A stretch of DNA of 64,000 bases from Chrysophaeum taylorii (lineage: Eukaryota > Sar > Pelagophyceae > Pelagomonadales > Pelagomonadaceae): NCBI GenBank assembly GCA_029834535.1, contig JAQMWT010000337.1, forward strand, positions 1 through 64,000. The letters run 5' to 3'. Under the pieces are notes generated by a model, which saw only the letters and a list, made by a program, of their open reading frames with translations, made no database searches and was not told where the DNA came from. Shown piece after piece: positions 1 to 10,641 of the stretch (positions are counted from its first letter, which is position 1; each line of letters starts with the position of its first letter). The position numbers and the translations under genes were made by a program.

Positions 1-893
1 ATGTTCTTGAGGGCTTATGAACTGGCCACTTTGGTGGGTGTCTCAAAAACCCCAGGGCGGGATCGTGCCGCGGGGTTTCAATGCGGCTGTTTTTCGGGCT
101 ACTTCTTCGAGAGCTTCCTGGCCCGAAACAGAAAGGATGTCCGAACTCCCGAGCGCACTGATGCGCCTGCTTGGTCACGCTATCGATAACGACCGTTACG
201 CGTCAGTTCTCCCTACCGGGGAGTAGAACTCGAAGACCTACCCCAAAGCTGAATGCCTTCACCTCCACAAGCTTGGAGGGGCGCAGCACTTGGGGGCATA
301 GTCCGTTGCGTCGATTGTAGCACGACGTAGGACCACGAGCGTTCAGCGACACTCAACATTTACGACATCGGCATGAGCGTCTACTACCCGGAGGAGTTCC
401 CGACGAGCCAGCACCACGTTCGGCTTCGAAGCCCGTCGAGGAGAACACGTACCTCTATACCGATGTGGCTAAGACCAATGTCGACGTCGAGGTGACGTTG
501 TTTCTAAGTGGCGTAAGTTCCTCGAAAGCAACAAGAGGCGCCAGCTCCATCTCGTTAGCTGCGCCTCCTGATTTCTGCTGCTGCTGCTGCTGCTACGACG
601 ACCTTGGGGCGCGGCGCACGTGAGATCATGCTCCTTCGTCGTTTGTAGTGAAGCACGCGCGTCGTTGCAGGGGGTGTTGGCTACACCTGCTAGCGGCTAC
701 GCGACCTCGAGCCAGTTGACGATTCATGGGTCGGGCGATGGTGCTTGGATGCACCATGTGGTCTTTTTAGTTAGACTGCTGAAAGGGGTTGAGTGCGAAC
801 GTGAGCGCGCAGGGTGTTCAGTGGTTTGCACAATATGTCCTTTTCGCAGTTTTAACAAATGGTAGGTGCCTTGTGGTGATTTGTTGTCTCGAG
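1..893. other. Left flank of the retrotransposon, no gene recognised
   Basis: Only short open frames occur and none matches a family I know. A CTG-type triplet run lies near 575-600. The last bases before the LTR supply the left copy of the target-site duplication. This may be host intergenic DNA or an older repeat. Confidence 0.4.
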
Positions 894-898
894 TTAGT
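894..898. repeat. Left target-site duplication of the LTR element (TTAGT)
   Basis: The five bases TTAGT directly before the 5' LTR are repeated directly after the 3' LTR at 10964-10968. A 5-bp duplication is typical of Ty3/gypsy integration. Confidence 0.75.
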
Positions 899-1213
899 TG
901 TGGCGGCAACTCCTGACCGCTAAGGCTTTTCCGCCCTTTCTTGAGGCGTGATACCCGTTCAACGGGACGCTTTCCCCTACTTCCTACTGACATCATACCT
1001 CTCCTAGAAGCATTCTTGCAGTATTCTTGTAGCATTCTTGCTATCATATACCATCTCTCCATCTTGTTGAGAGGCTTGGTGAGCGTGAGCAAGGTGTGTG
1101 GCGAGCATATCCGACCCCGAGTCCGTGTTTTCCTCGTTCAGTGAGGTCTAGGACGAGTCGGTGAGTACCCTTTGTCACCCGGGGGTCGGGAGTGGTTTTT
1201 CTGTGCCGCCATA
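899..1213 (+). repeat. 5' LTR
   Basis: Starts TGTGGCGG and ends CCGCCATA, an imperfect 8-bp terminal inverted repeat. It aligns along its whole length with 10642-10963 apart from scattered substitutions and two small indels. Confidence 0.9.
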
Positions 1214-1638
1214 CGTGGTGGAGTACGAGATCGAGCGACTACATCGGTCGCCGACGAACGAGTGCCGCCGTACGTATTGTATTACGTGGTCCGGATTTGC
1301 ACGTGTGCCCTGATCAAGCACGCGGAGTTCCAGTGGACCGGTTTGCGTTGAGAATATACGCGGACTTTGTTTTGTTCGTGCGTTCCGAGAGACGACGAAC
1401 ACGCGTGCGAGTTGGAATCGCAGCGCATTCACCCGGGGAATTGATTTTGGTAGAGCTGAACGGCGGAAGCTGTTAGCGAGTGGGATCGCTACCCACGGGC
1501 ATTTTGGATTGCCAGCGGATTGGAATTCCGTGAGTGCTGTTTTTACAGCGACAGATAGCGTTGTTGGGATCAACGTGCATTACTTCGAGTGATCGGATCC
1601 GGACGTGTTTCGAGATTCTCATCGACATTTGATACAGT
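1214..1638 (+). other. Retrotransposon leader between 5' LTR and Gag
   Basis: An untranslated leader of about 425 bp. A primer-binding site should follow the LTR directly; the sequence there (TGGTGGAGTACGAG, from about 1216) begins with the TGG expected opposite a tRNA CCA end, but I cannot assign the tRNA. No other structure was seen. Confidence 0.45.
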
Positions 1639-2301
1639 ATGGATACAGACGCAGACGTGCGTGAGGAAGAATCTCCTCCAGTTCTTCCCGCCGCCCCTGA
1701 GATAGGCCGCGAGGAAGGTGAATTAAGAGAGGCCGAGGCAGTCGACGTTGCTGACTTGCCCCCTGACGTGCCTCCGGATACTGCAATTTTTTCGCCGTTG
1801 AGTCCAACGACCCCGGACCGTGGCGAGCGTGTTACGATTGAGCGCGGATCCGCAGCCCGAAGTCGACTTCGTGAAGACCTCGAGCGGAGACGTCGCGAAA
1901 ATGAACGATTAGCTGAGCGATTTGCCCGTGAAAGGGCTGAAGCGAAAGAAGAAGCGGCTCGACGAGAAGTGGACATGCTAAATGACGCATTGCAGCAAGA
2001 GATCGAGACAACGAAGACCCTACGTGAAGAGGTTGAACGATTTCGTCGTGAGCGAGATGAATTGTTAGCCGAACGTACGCGTCGTGAGAGTAGCCGCGAA
2101 CGACCCGTGAGTCGACCCGAACCGGAAACGCCCGTGAGGCGGCCTGAACCGGAAAGGAACACTGAAACGGGGGATGAACCTCCGCCCAGAGTCGATACGG
2201 AGACTGAGGGTAGGCTGAGGATGAAGGTACGAAATTTTTACGGGGATTATCACGGGGATTATCGCAGACGGTTGCGGACGCCTTCGAGAAGGCCAACTTG
2301 A
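1639..2301 (+). CDS. Gag-like N-terminal coiled-coil protein of the retrotransposon
   Basis: A 220-residue acidic/arginine-rich protein. Residues about 65-155 are a strongly charged helix (many E, R, A and L in heptad-like spacing) that should form a coiled coil, as in some Gag N-termini that drive particle assembly. The frame ends at 2301 and overlaps the next frame, which has no ATG at its left end and remains open upstream. The two are therefore probably one Gag protein joined by a frameshift, either programmed or a mutation. A 12-bp direct repeat near 2239-2262 lies just before the overlap. Start chosen as the only ATG after the leader. Confidence 0.6.
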   Translation: MDTDADVREEESPPVLPAAPEIGREEGELREAEAVDVADLPPDVPPDTAIFSPLSPTTPDRGERVTIERGSAARSRLREDLERRRRENERLAERFARERAEAKEEAARREVDMLNDALQQEIETTKTLREEVERFRRERDELLAERTRRESSRERPVSRPEPETPVRRPEPERNTETGDEPPPRVDTETEGRLRMKVRNFYGDYHGDYRRRLRTPSRRPT

Positions 2302-3356
2302 GCCGATCCCGTCGCCCCACTTCCAGTTTGAAGCCTGACAACTTCAAACTCGTCATCGACGGCCGAGATCAACGGCAATTCAATCTGGATTCGGCAGCGG
2401 TGATGCATACTTTAGCAGATGACCATTACTCGGTCGAGAAATTACGTTACCTATTACCGGTGCACTTACGGGATACCGTTGCACCAATTTTTGAGGAACA
2501 TTTGCGGAAATACGAGGAGCTCTGCGATGAGCTACCGCACGGTCCGTCGTTTTACTTGAAATTGGATGCTGACGACGAAGAGCATGGAGCCTCGGTTCGT
2601 CGCATCCGTCGTCTTAATAAGGCGTATTGCGATAAAATTCTGGATTATTTTAGATCGACTTGCCGACCTCCGAGCACGCAGCAGGAGCTGCTCGATAAGC
2701 TGCGGAAGGTCACTCAGTCTTCAGTTCCGAAGAAGTCTGGGGAGCGGCACGTACAAACGTATTGTACCAAATTTCAGAGTGAGGCTTTGGCCTTTTGTAC
2801 CGTGTCCAGCCGCACGATGGATGACGTTGATATCCTCGACCAGCTTATCAGTGGTTTGGCGTCCAAGGAGCTGCGGACCCGTGTGCGGACTATGAGGAGC
2901 GGACATCCGGATAGTTACTTGACTTTTAAGTCGATGGTGGCGCTTATTACGCGACTCGAGAACGACTTTCGAAAGTTGATGGAGGAGGAGAAGGACCAAG
3001 GGCCTCCCAATCCGAAATCAAATAAACCGCCGCGAGGGCGGGGAGGTCGAGCTATGACTTCCGATCAACAAGCTAAGCAAGATGCGGATAAACCGTCTGG
3101 GAATACGGATCCGCTGATCTTACGAGATCCTTCTTGGTGGTGCAAGAAGACGTGCAAGGACTGCGGATTCTTCTGGACCACCCATGATGAAGATGAACAC
3201 GGAAATCGCGTGGTTTGCAACCGCGATCCGGACCGTTATTACTGTGCGATGTGGAAGCGCATTCGCAAACAGAAGAAGCAACCCATATCGCGTTCCGATT
3301 GGGAGAAGCGCGATGATGCATCTCATGCGAACGCCACGCGGATCGGAGCCTACTAA
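2298..3356 (+). CDS. Gag-like capsid region of the retrotransposon
   Basis: About 350 residues in the frame shifted from the preceding coiled-coil segment. The middle (residues about 40-220) is helical and resembles the retrotransposon Gag capsid domain, including a conserved-looking YCTKFQSEA segment and an LISGL segment. A basic Gly/Arg stretch near residues 240-255 is followed by a Cys cluster (KKTCKDCGF and later C residues) that could bind zinc, though it is not the standard CCHC knuckle. It ends in TAA at 3354, and a second stop follows at once. As Gag it would package element RNA into cytoplasmic particles. Confidence 0.6.
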   Translation: MSRSRRPTSSLKPDNFKLVIDGRDQRQFNLDSAAVMHTLADDHYSVEKLRYLLPVHLRDTVAPIFEEHLRKYEELCDELPHGPSFYLKLDADDEEHGASVRRIRRLNKAYCDKILDYFRSTCRPPSTQQELLDKLRKVTQSSVPKKSGERHVQTYCTKFQSEALAFCTVSSRTMDDVDILDQLISGLASKELRTRVRTMRSGHPDSYLTFKSMVALITRLENDFRKLMEEEKDQGPPNPKSNKPPRGRGGRAMTSDQQAKQDADKPSGNTDPLILRDPSWWCKKTCKDCGFFWTTHDEDEHGNRVVCNRDPDRYYCAMWKRIRKQKKQPISRSDWEKRDDASHANATRIGAY

Positions 3357-3371
3357 TGAAATCCAAACTGA

Positions 3372-4028
3372 AATCCAAACGGCCCTCACCGAGCTTGGAA
3401 CCACAATGGCGACCGTGGTGAGCGAGGTAGAGGTATCAAGGATAGCAAGTCGTCTTCTACACGACAGCGAGACGGACGATCACCTTCTAGACGATCGTCG
3501 CGCCGACATCGAAGTAAGAGCCCTGATCGAAAGGCCAATACTCCTCAAACAAGCCCGAGCCCCCGCCGTCGCCGCCATAGCCGGAGCTCTAGTCGCAATT
3601 CGCGCCGGCGCAGACGTCATCGACAGCGCGATGACGAATATGACGGAGGCCGATATCAGGATAGTTCGGGACATTCGAGCGCAACTTTCGCGTTCCAATC
3701 TCTATGCGAAGCGCCGCCATCGTCGGGTGTTGTCTTTTACCCGACGGCGCGCCCCGCCCGAGTCTCCGATGATGTTGCCGATGCCGCTGTGACGAGCAGC
3801 CATCGCTTGCAACAGGAGCAAAATACCACCAACGCTCGGATCGTTCGGTGGCCTTCTACATCGTATGTGGAAGCAATATCAGATGCAACTTTGGATTCTC
3901 CGCGCTACTGGGAAGACTCAGACTCGGAGACCGACGAACCCATGCCGCAGGTTCCAGTGTCCCCCATTCTTCAGTGTGCATGTCTTGCAGGACAGTTCGC
4001 GATGATGACGTTAGACCTTTCGAGTTGA
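3372..4028 (+). pseudogene. Arg/Ser-rich segment between Gag and protease
   Basis: This frame is the same as the capsid frame, separated from it by three close stop codons (3354-3371), and stays open to 4028. Its first 110 residues are dense in RS, SR and RRR runs (SRRSSRRHRSKSP is one), like the RS domains of splicing factors. The later half is acidic (EDSDSETDEP) without a recognisable fold. Basic RS tails in Gag would bind nucleic acid; a nuclear or splicing-factor contact is also possible. Both roles are inference. The stops suggest an inactive copy, or an original junction suppressed during translation. Confidence 0.45.
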
Positions 4029-4106
4029 CGTCGGGGTGATGTCTTCAGTGCAGTTCCCGACGATGACGTTAGACCTTTCGAGTTAACGTCGGGGACGACG
4101 TCTTCT
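3993..4106 (+). repeat. 58-bp tandem duplication inside the element
   Basis: Two copies (about 3993-4050 and 4051-4106) share the core GATGACGTTAGACCTTTCG and differ at several positions. The unit is not a multiple of three, so it changes the reading frame and is likely part of the element's decay. Confidence 0.7.
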
Positions 4107-4162
4107 TTTCCTACGCCCCCCCCCCCGAGACCATTTTATCTGATGTTTTAGCCGATACAGTT

Positions 4163-5730
4163 TTGGTCGCAGCAGTGCAGGCCACAGCGGCGCCGATGGA
4201 GGGGTTGACGGGAATGTCCGATTTGATGGACGAGAAACGAAAATTATCCGAAGAGATAAAGGAGGAAGTATATGTGCCTCCGATTGAGAAGTGTCAAAAT
4301 TTGTTGTCAGCGAAACTGGGAATGAGGAAGCAGCCGAAGTGGCGAGTGCCAATATAGATTCAGAAGCGAGATGTGGGACGCCAGATGTGGCAGCGGTGAC
4401 GATGCAGATGCCGGGCGATGCGAAACCGGAGATACGATGTCATCACACTGCACTTTCGCCTAGCGATGGGGAAAGATCGAGCAAGACCTCATCACCATCG
4501 GTTGTTTGGACCCTGGTACACTTACATTCATAGTTGGTCATATCTACAGACGACGAGACGGGCCGAAGTTCGTAACGACTTTAGGCGTGGATGGAATGGC
4601 GGATGTCTCTATATTTGTCGTGGGATGGTCGAAAAACTGGCAAAGGATAATATCATCCTGGACCGAGGCGATCTTCCAGTCGAGCGCACCCTGTACGGGT
4701 CAGGATTGAATAAGACGACTATCCACAAATGGGTCGCATTGCGGATTGCGCTCGCGGACGACGTGGCCGTTCCAGTGGCTGCCATTGTGGCCGATACTAA
4801 TCACTTATTTCTGCTGGGAGCGCGCGATATTCGGGTGTTGGGAGCCATAGTGGACTACCCGCGAAATCGCATTGCGTTTCTCCGCACACAAGTCGCTTAT
4901 GGGCGCAAGAAGTTAAAGGTGCAGGATCGACGAGTCGATTCTCCGATTTTGACGTTCAGAACAACTTATGACGAGCGCAATCCCGTGGTAGTTCAGGTTT
5001 ATGGGCAACAGCACCATGCGATGCAAAAGAGCCTGAGCACAGTTGAGAACCGAGTCTACGCTCGCTTGTGCAAGATTGAAGACCTCCAGCGTCCACCGCC
5101 GAAACGAGCGGGAGCTTCGACGACTTGGGGAGTCCCTACAGTTACGCCTTCTCAAAGTTCGAACAGCGATGCCTATGAAGTGATAGCCTATGCTGCGCGC
5201 ACGATGAAGGTCGAGCCTGGGCGCACTTGCGTGCCAGTCGCTCTTTCAGAGCCCATGGAAACCGGGCAAGTTTTCGTTGCTACGTCTTCTGGATACGAGC
5301 AACTTGGGGTAGTCGATGGAATGTCTTCTCCTGTGGATCATGACAAGTTCGCAGCTCGAGTGGCGATCTCCTCTACCCAGGATGTGCCGACCGTGATTAC
5401 TCAAGGTGAAGTTCTTGCTTGGGGCGATATTGTTCGTTTTGATGACGAGCTGAATGCTGAGACGGTCGACGATTTAACGAAGGATGGTGAAGCCGAATCT
5501 GACAAGGCTAACCTATCATTCACTGTTTCGGTCGCAAGCCATCTGACTCAAGGCGATGCGGCTTCCGAACCGATGCTTTTAAGCTCGGTGAAGGCGTCTC
5601 CTTCTGCCGATAAGAATAAGAATTCTCGTCAAGAATCGCTCGGTAACGACGATTTCGACCGACGAACCGACGAGGAGGAAAAGAAATGCCGAGAAGTTAC
5701 AGAAGGCGAGATTCGCCGAAGGTTTGAAAA
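4163..5730 (+). pseudogene. Retropepsin-like protease and linker (broken)
   Basis: A retropepsin active-site-like motif (LDPGTLTFIVG, against the family's LDTG/LDSG pattern) lies at about 4503-4540 in one frame. The following body, with a typical flap/C-terminal segment FLLGARDIRVLGAIVDYP at about 4808-4862, lies in another frame, so at least one frameshift separates them. Asp followed by Pro instead of Thr or Ser would weaken or abolish activity. A linker of about 250 residues follows, rich in acidic residues near its end, and runs without interruption into methyltransferase motif I. The protease would mature the polyprotein. Frames before 4418 are short and shifted. Confidence 0.55.
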
Positions 5731-5734
5731 GGTC

Positions 5735-6640
5735 CACTGGGTGCCGATCACGTATCGCAAGGTTGTGATGCTCTTTAGCGGCGCCGGAGGAAGTACTTTA
5801 GGACTGCAACGAGCGAATGAGTTGTGCGGACGTTTCGAGTCGTCCTTGCTCTTGACTTTCAACAGCACCAACAAGATTCATCAGAAGAATTTTCCGAAGA
5901 TACCTGTGGTTCAGCACGCTCTGCGGACGATATGACTCGACCCTCCGATTGATCAAGGCTTATTTGCCTGAAGCGGAATGGTCATCGTCGATGTATAGCG
6001 TCTCCACCCTGCGTTCATTCAGCACTCTGCAACTTGACATCCAGAGATGTTGGCAGGGAAGTTACGGCCACTAATTGGACGATGAAGCTGTGCAAAATGG
6101 CTGGCTTCATGATGTGGCTCATCGAACAGGCGTCCATTATTTCTTATATAGCGCGCTTACACCCTTACGTGTACGTCGTCAATTTTCATGATATCACGCC
6201 CACTTTGATGAGCTCTCGCGTGCGATTGTTGGTTTCCAGTCACCCACTGCACTTGCAAGAGGCTCCGAAGACATGTGCGAATATGCAACAAAAATTTGCT
6301 GCAGCTTTAGGTTACGCGGATGAACGCCACCTGCTCCCGCTGAATAGTCTCGGCTCGTCCCGAGAAGCAACAGATACGGCTTACACCGTTACGCGAGTTC
6401 CTCTTCGTTTGGGACCGCATCGCTCGGACACTCAGCCTTTGACTCTCGAGATGACGGCCGAGTTGCTCACGATGCCGCTGGACCATGATTGGGCTAGCTT
6501 GTCTAAGACAGATTCGTTCAAACATTTAGCGTCTGTCGTCCCTCCAGACACTCTTGCGATTTTAGCAGTCGATCTGCACAACTCCGTGACCAGAGGTTTC
6601 CGCCAAAGTGGCGAAGTCCTGCCGACCGCGTTGAGCCCGA
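5735..6640 (+). pseudogene. Cytosine-C5 DNA methyltransferase domain of the retrotransposon (frameshifted)
   Basis: The domain would transfer methyl groups from AdoMet to cytosine C5. Motif I (LFSGAGGSTLGL) is at about 5770-5805 and a motif II-like segment ending in NFP at about 5893. The catalytic motif IV core SPPC, with its cysteine codon at 6010-6012, sits in a different frame. A possible motif VI (IEQ in place of ENV) is near 6121-6129, motif VIII (SSRVRLL, for QxRxR) near 6210-6230, motif IX (PLTLEMTAELL) near 6435-6470 and a motif X-like segment (SVVPP) near 6530-6545. Motifs I-III use one frame, the next 18 or so residues a second, and motif IV to X a third, so this copy cannot make the enzyme in one piece. 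Motif order is that of ordinary C5 methyltransferases, not a plant chromomethylase permutation. Position between protease and RT makes it part of Pol. Confidence 0.8.
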
Positions 6641-6767
6641 CAGATCGATCCTTTGAGCAGTATTTGCGAATTACCGACACCACCCTTCGTCACGTACAGA
6701 TTCCGCTGTTAAACGCGTACTCGTGTCGTTAAGTGGGTGTCAAAGATGATCTCCAGGATCCCACTAA

Positions 6768-7916
6768 ATGGGAACCGCCAGAAGTCCCTATGCTTCCGCT
6801 TCCAACAGATGCGCCGGGGACGGCTCATGCTTTTTCTGCTGCCCCCGACAATCAAAAGTGGACGTTCCGCCGGATCCTGAACCTGAACAGGAGCCGAAAG
6901 TAAGGAGCGAGCCGAATGTGCGCGTCAAAGGTGAAAAGATCAATAAGAGCCACCCTGAGGTGAGGTTCAAATACGAAGAAAAGTTCGATGTGCCATGGAA
7001 GGATGCGCCGCGCGACGCGGACGGTGTACCGTTACCGCAGACTCCGGAGCACGTCAAGGACAATGAGGCGATGAAAGTCGTAACTCCGACGAAGGAAGAA
7101 GTCGAAAAGGTTGTTCGAGAACTGGGAATTCCCGACAACCCGCATCTGGATGAGGATGCGAAGATGATGTTGAGCCACTGCGTGCAATACGCGTGGGCCT
7201 TTTTTGATCCGATTATGAGACCCGTGGACTCGCCACCGGTTTCTCTACGATTTAAAGACGCAAACCCACGACCGATCAAGATGACGCCTTATAGGTTGAC
7301 GCCAGCAAAGCTCGAGTGTCTCAGAAAGCAGATCACTGAGTGGTGTCGCGATGGAGTCATCCGACCGGCGAACTCTCCGTGGGGATTCCCTGTACTGATG
7401 CTGCCTAAGAAGGGAGCAGAGGCCGGGACGTCGAATGCTTTTCGTGCTGCAGTTGACTTGCGTCAGCTCAATGATCAGCTGGTCAATGACAGTTGGCCGA
7501 ATATTCGTCAAGATGATGCTTTGGCTTTTCTTGCCATGCGCCGTTGGCGGACGTGCATTGATATTCGATGGGGTTATCATAACCTACGTTTGGACGCCGC
7601 CGCTCAGGACGCCGTTACGATGGTTAGTCCACTTGGAGCCCATAGTTTCTTGCGCTTGCCTCTAGGAGTAAAAACAGCAGGAGCTCTCTTTTGTAAGCAG
7701 ATGGCTAGCGATTTGTCCACATGGATGTATAAGGACTTGGTCGCGTTTGTCGACGATATTATGATGGGATCGGATGAACTCCACCGACATTTACAAGTTT
7801 TGATTGAAGTGTTGTGCCATTTAGCGCAGCGAGGATATAGTGGACGAACTTCGAAGTTCCACCTCCTCAAGGATGAAATCGAGTTTTGGGACATATTTCG
7901 ACTCCGGAAGGCTTGA
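6768..7916 (+). pseudogene. Reverse transcriptase fingers/palm region
   Basis: The open frame encodes RT core motifs: an N-terminal MTPYRLTP segment, LPKKG, FRAAVDLRQLN, the first-Asp segment TCIDIRWGYHN, LPLGVKTAGALFCKQM, and the catalytic FVDD (variant of YxDD) at about 7747-7758. Both palm Asp residues are present. The first 70 or so residues before the core are charged and of no recognised fold. The frame is lost near 7888, where the reading continues in another frame through the WGHI box. The enzyme would copy element RNA into cDNA in cytoplasmic particles. Confidence 0.9.
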
Positions 7917-8640
7917 AGCCGAATCCCAAGACGTTAGAAGCGTTGCAGCAGATGCCGATTCCCGGTACGTTGCCCAATACGTCCCCGAAGACCCAGATTC
8001 GATCTTTCATCGGCATGAGCAACTATTGCCGCCGATATGTGAAGAATTATTCGAAGATTGTGGAGCCGCTGAGGCGATTGTGTCTTGAAGGCGTTAAGTT
8101 TGAGTGGACGCCGGAGTGCCAAAATGCATTGGACACGATCATCGAAGCTTTGGTGGACTCTCGCGGAGTTTATCATCCTGACTACGATGTTCCTTTTCAG
8201 ATCCGCTCGGATGCTTCCAAGGATGGTCTGGGCGCGTATCTTTTCAGCTCGTGGAAGTCAAGGACGAAACCGGCAAGGTGACACGAGAGGAACGAGTGAT
8301 TGAGTATTGGAGCCGAGCTGTGCCGAAAGAGATGCGGAACTATGAGCCCCGCCGGCTAGAGCTACTGGCAGTTATTCTTCTCTTAAGCATTTCCGCTCTT
8401 ATATCGAAGGTCACAAGACGATCCTTGAAACGGATCATCGCAACTTGACGTTTTTACGAAAGGCGAAGCACTCGTCTGGGCAGTTGGCTCGATGGGCGAT
8501 GCGGCTCGCCAATTTTGATCCTGAATTGGGTTACAAACCAGGGAAGTCGCCGGGAATGAGTATCCCTGACTGTCTCTCTCGCAATCCTATAGATCATGTC
8601 ATCGAGACGGATGAGTTTGGTGAACCCTTGAACCACGCGT
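7886..8640 (+). pseudogene. RT thumb/connection and RNase H region (frameshifted)
   Basis: Continues RT in three successive frames (changes near 7888, 8262 and 8395). It shows the GHISTPEGLKPNP box, the SFIGMSNYCRRY segment, the RNase H first-Asp motif (FQIRSDASKDGLGAYL), an RLELLAV glutamate segment and the ETDHRNLTFL motif typical of Ty3/gypsy RNase H, then a SGQLARWAMRL tail. RNase H would remove the RNA strand during cDNA synthesis. All catalytic carboxylates can be located, but not in one frame. Confidence 0.85.
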
Positions 8641-10125
8641 ACCTAGTGTGCCAAGAACTTCCTCGCCCTGTCGATGATGAAGGAGTACCTTTACCTGGGT
8701 GCCATGTCATTCTGTCGTTTGTTACGACTGAGTTGCCTGTGGAGGAAGAAGAAGATGGTCGCGACGATCCGATGCAATTGGTCACGTCTCACGCTACGAG
8801 ACAACGTCAGAAGCAACGTCTGCAGACCCAACCTAGTATTTTCCGTGATGCCGATGATTACCAAGAGTACATCGACAAGATTCCGGATAATTTGACTTTG
8901 GAAGAGATAGCCAAAGAGCAGATCACTGATGCTACTTGCGAGGACATTCGTTATCGCATGGCTCAGGGCCATTCTCTTCGTCGGTACGGAGCCAATTATC
9001 GCTATCAAGTGGTGAAAGGAGTTCTCTACCGTGCCGCACCTGACTTGCACCCGATGATAGTCGCACCCCGAACTTTACGGACGCGCATCATCCGATTGTA
9101 CCATGACACACCTCTCAATGGTGGTCACATGGGTCGTCAAAGTACAGTGCAGTCGATACTTGAACGTTTTTGGTGGCCCCACATGTCTAATGAGGTGGGT
9201 GCTTACATTGCTGGTTGCATAGTGTGCAAGAAAGCTCGTACGCCTGAACCAAAGAGAGCAGGTCTTCTTCAGCAACCGGTGTATGATGGTGATTGCGCCG
9301 TCCTTTGTATGGATTTGTTCGGACCTTTGCCCAGTGCTGGTCCCGAGACATATCTGATCATCTTTTGATCCATTTTCTCATTTCTTGATTCTTGACGTAC
9401 TACACCATAAGACTGCTGAGTCAATCCTCGAGTCTTTTGTCGCGAATATATTACTCAAAGGTTATCTACCTCAGAGGATTCGTACCGACAATGGGAAAGA
9501 GTTCGTCAACAAGTTGATGGAAGAGTTTTGTCATCTCTTCAATGTTCGGTATAGTACCACGATTCCGCATCATGCTCAGGCTAATCCTGCGGAAAGGGTC
9601 AACCGCTTTATCAAGGCTTTCCTCCGTGCGTGTCTTCAAAACCGCAAGATCACGGACTGGCCCGAATTCGCGGAGTACATTGCTTTTTGCTACAATCGTA
9701 AGTTTATTCCGGGAACTCAGATCTCACCTTTCATGCTTCGTCTCAACCGGCAGCCTCTATTGCCAACAGATTATACGATCATGGATCTTGATGTCCGCCG
9801 CCTGCCGAAAACTCGCTCCGATGTTGTGGCAGAGACTCGCGAGAGGCTGAAGTTCTATACCGCTACGGTGAACGAAGCTCGCGAGAAGGCTCTTCGTAAA
9901 CAACGTCTCGCTTACAATGCGGACCATGTCGATGTGGAGTATGAAGAAGGTTCACATGTTCTGCTCTACATCCTTTTTCTTCAGAACAAGCTTCGACCGG
10001 AATGGCGCGGTCCATTCGTTATTTTGGAACGCTTGTCCCCGGTCACCTACAGGATTGAGTCGCTTGATTCTCCTCCTGAACGCCGTTGTGTTCACGTTAG
10101 TCAGATCACCCCTGTGATGGTTTCT
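8640..10125 (+). pseudogene. Integrase with HHCC, DDE and GPY/F-type modules (one frameshift)
   Basis: The zinc-binding HHCC module is seen at about 9100-9235 (HDTPLNGGHMG, then GCIVCKKAR). The catalytic core has the first Asp in CMDLFGP (about 9310), the second in RTDNGKEFV (about 9481) and the Glu in NPAERVNRF (about 9592), giving D-x34-E spacing. The GPY/F-type module RPEWRGPFVILERLSPVTYRI lies at about 9996-10060; I list it only as a motif. The frame changes near 9368, where a stop interrupts the core between the first two catalytic residues. The enzyme would insert cDNA into host chromosomes and leave the 5-bp duplication seen here. Confidence 0.9.
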
Positions 10126-10611
10126 CCGGTGGTCCATCGAGCTTTGCCCAAACCCAAGGAGACCTTTCGGGATGATTACAAGCATGGTAAGTTCGTTGTC
10201 TTTCGGATTCCAGATAACAAACGGTCCGATTGGCGAAAGAAGATTTACGTCGCTGAAGTTTATGAACCCTATGATTTAGTGAATGATCGAGTCGCTCTGC
10301 ATTTTTATGCTGATCTTGGTCCCCATGACAAGGTTTCTTATTACAAGCCTACCTCACATCTCTCTACTCGCAAACTTAAGCCGGAATACAAGGACGTGGA
10401 CGGTCGCAGTTTCACCGACAAGACCAAGATCAACAACAGTACCACTCCTTGTGTCACCGACTTCGCCCCGCATGAGATCGATGTGTTAATTCCTAAGTTC
10501 ACTTTGCGTAGTGGACGCGTTACCGAACCTGTCGTTGAACGTGTCTACAAGAAGATTCGCCCTCGAGATGCTCATTCAGCCAAGGCTCGTGATTCTCGCC
10601 GGACTCGCTGA
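10126..10611 (+). CDS. C-terminal tail of Pol after integrase, possible chromatin-reader-like domain
   Basis: About 160 residues continue in frame from the integrase after the GPY/F-type module and end at 10611. A segment with alternating hydrophobic and aromatic residues (GKFVVFRI, KKIYVAEVYEP, VALHFYADL) resembles the beta strands of Tudor/Agenet-type or SH3-like barrels. The end is basic (KARDSRRTR). In chromoviruses this position carries a chromodomain that directs integration; this sequence is not an obvious chromodomain. A targeting role is inference. The unbroken frame contrasts with the rest of the element. Confidence 0.45.
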   Translation, partial: PVVHRALPKPKETFRDDYKHGKFVVFRIPDNKRSDWRKKIYVAEVYEPYDLVNDRVALHFYADLGPHDKVSYYKPTSHLSTRKLKPEYKDVDGRSFTDKTKINNSTTPCVTDFAPHEIDVLIPKFTLRSGRVTEPVVERVYKKIRPRDAHSAKARDSRRTR

Positions 10612-10641
10612 GGGCAGCTCGTATTCTCACCAGGGGAGCCC

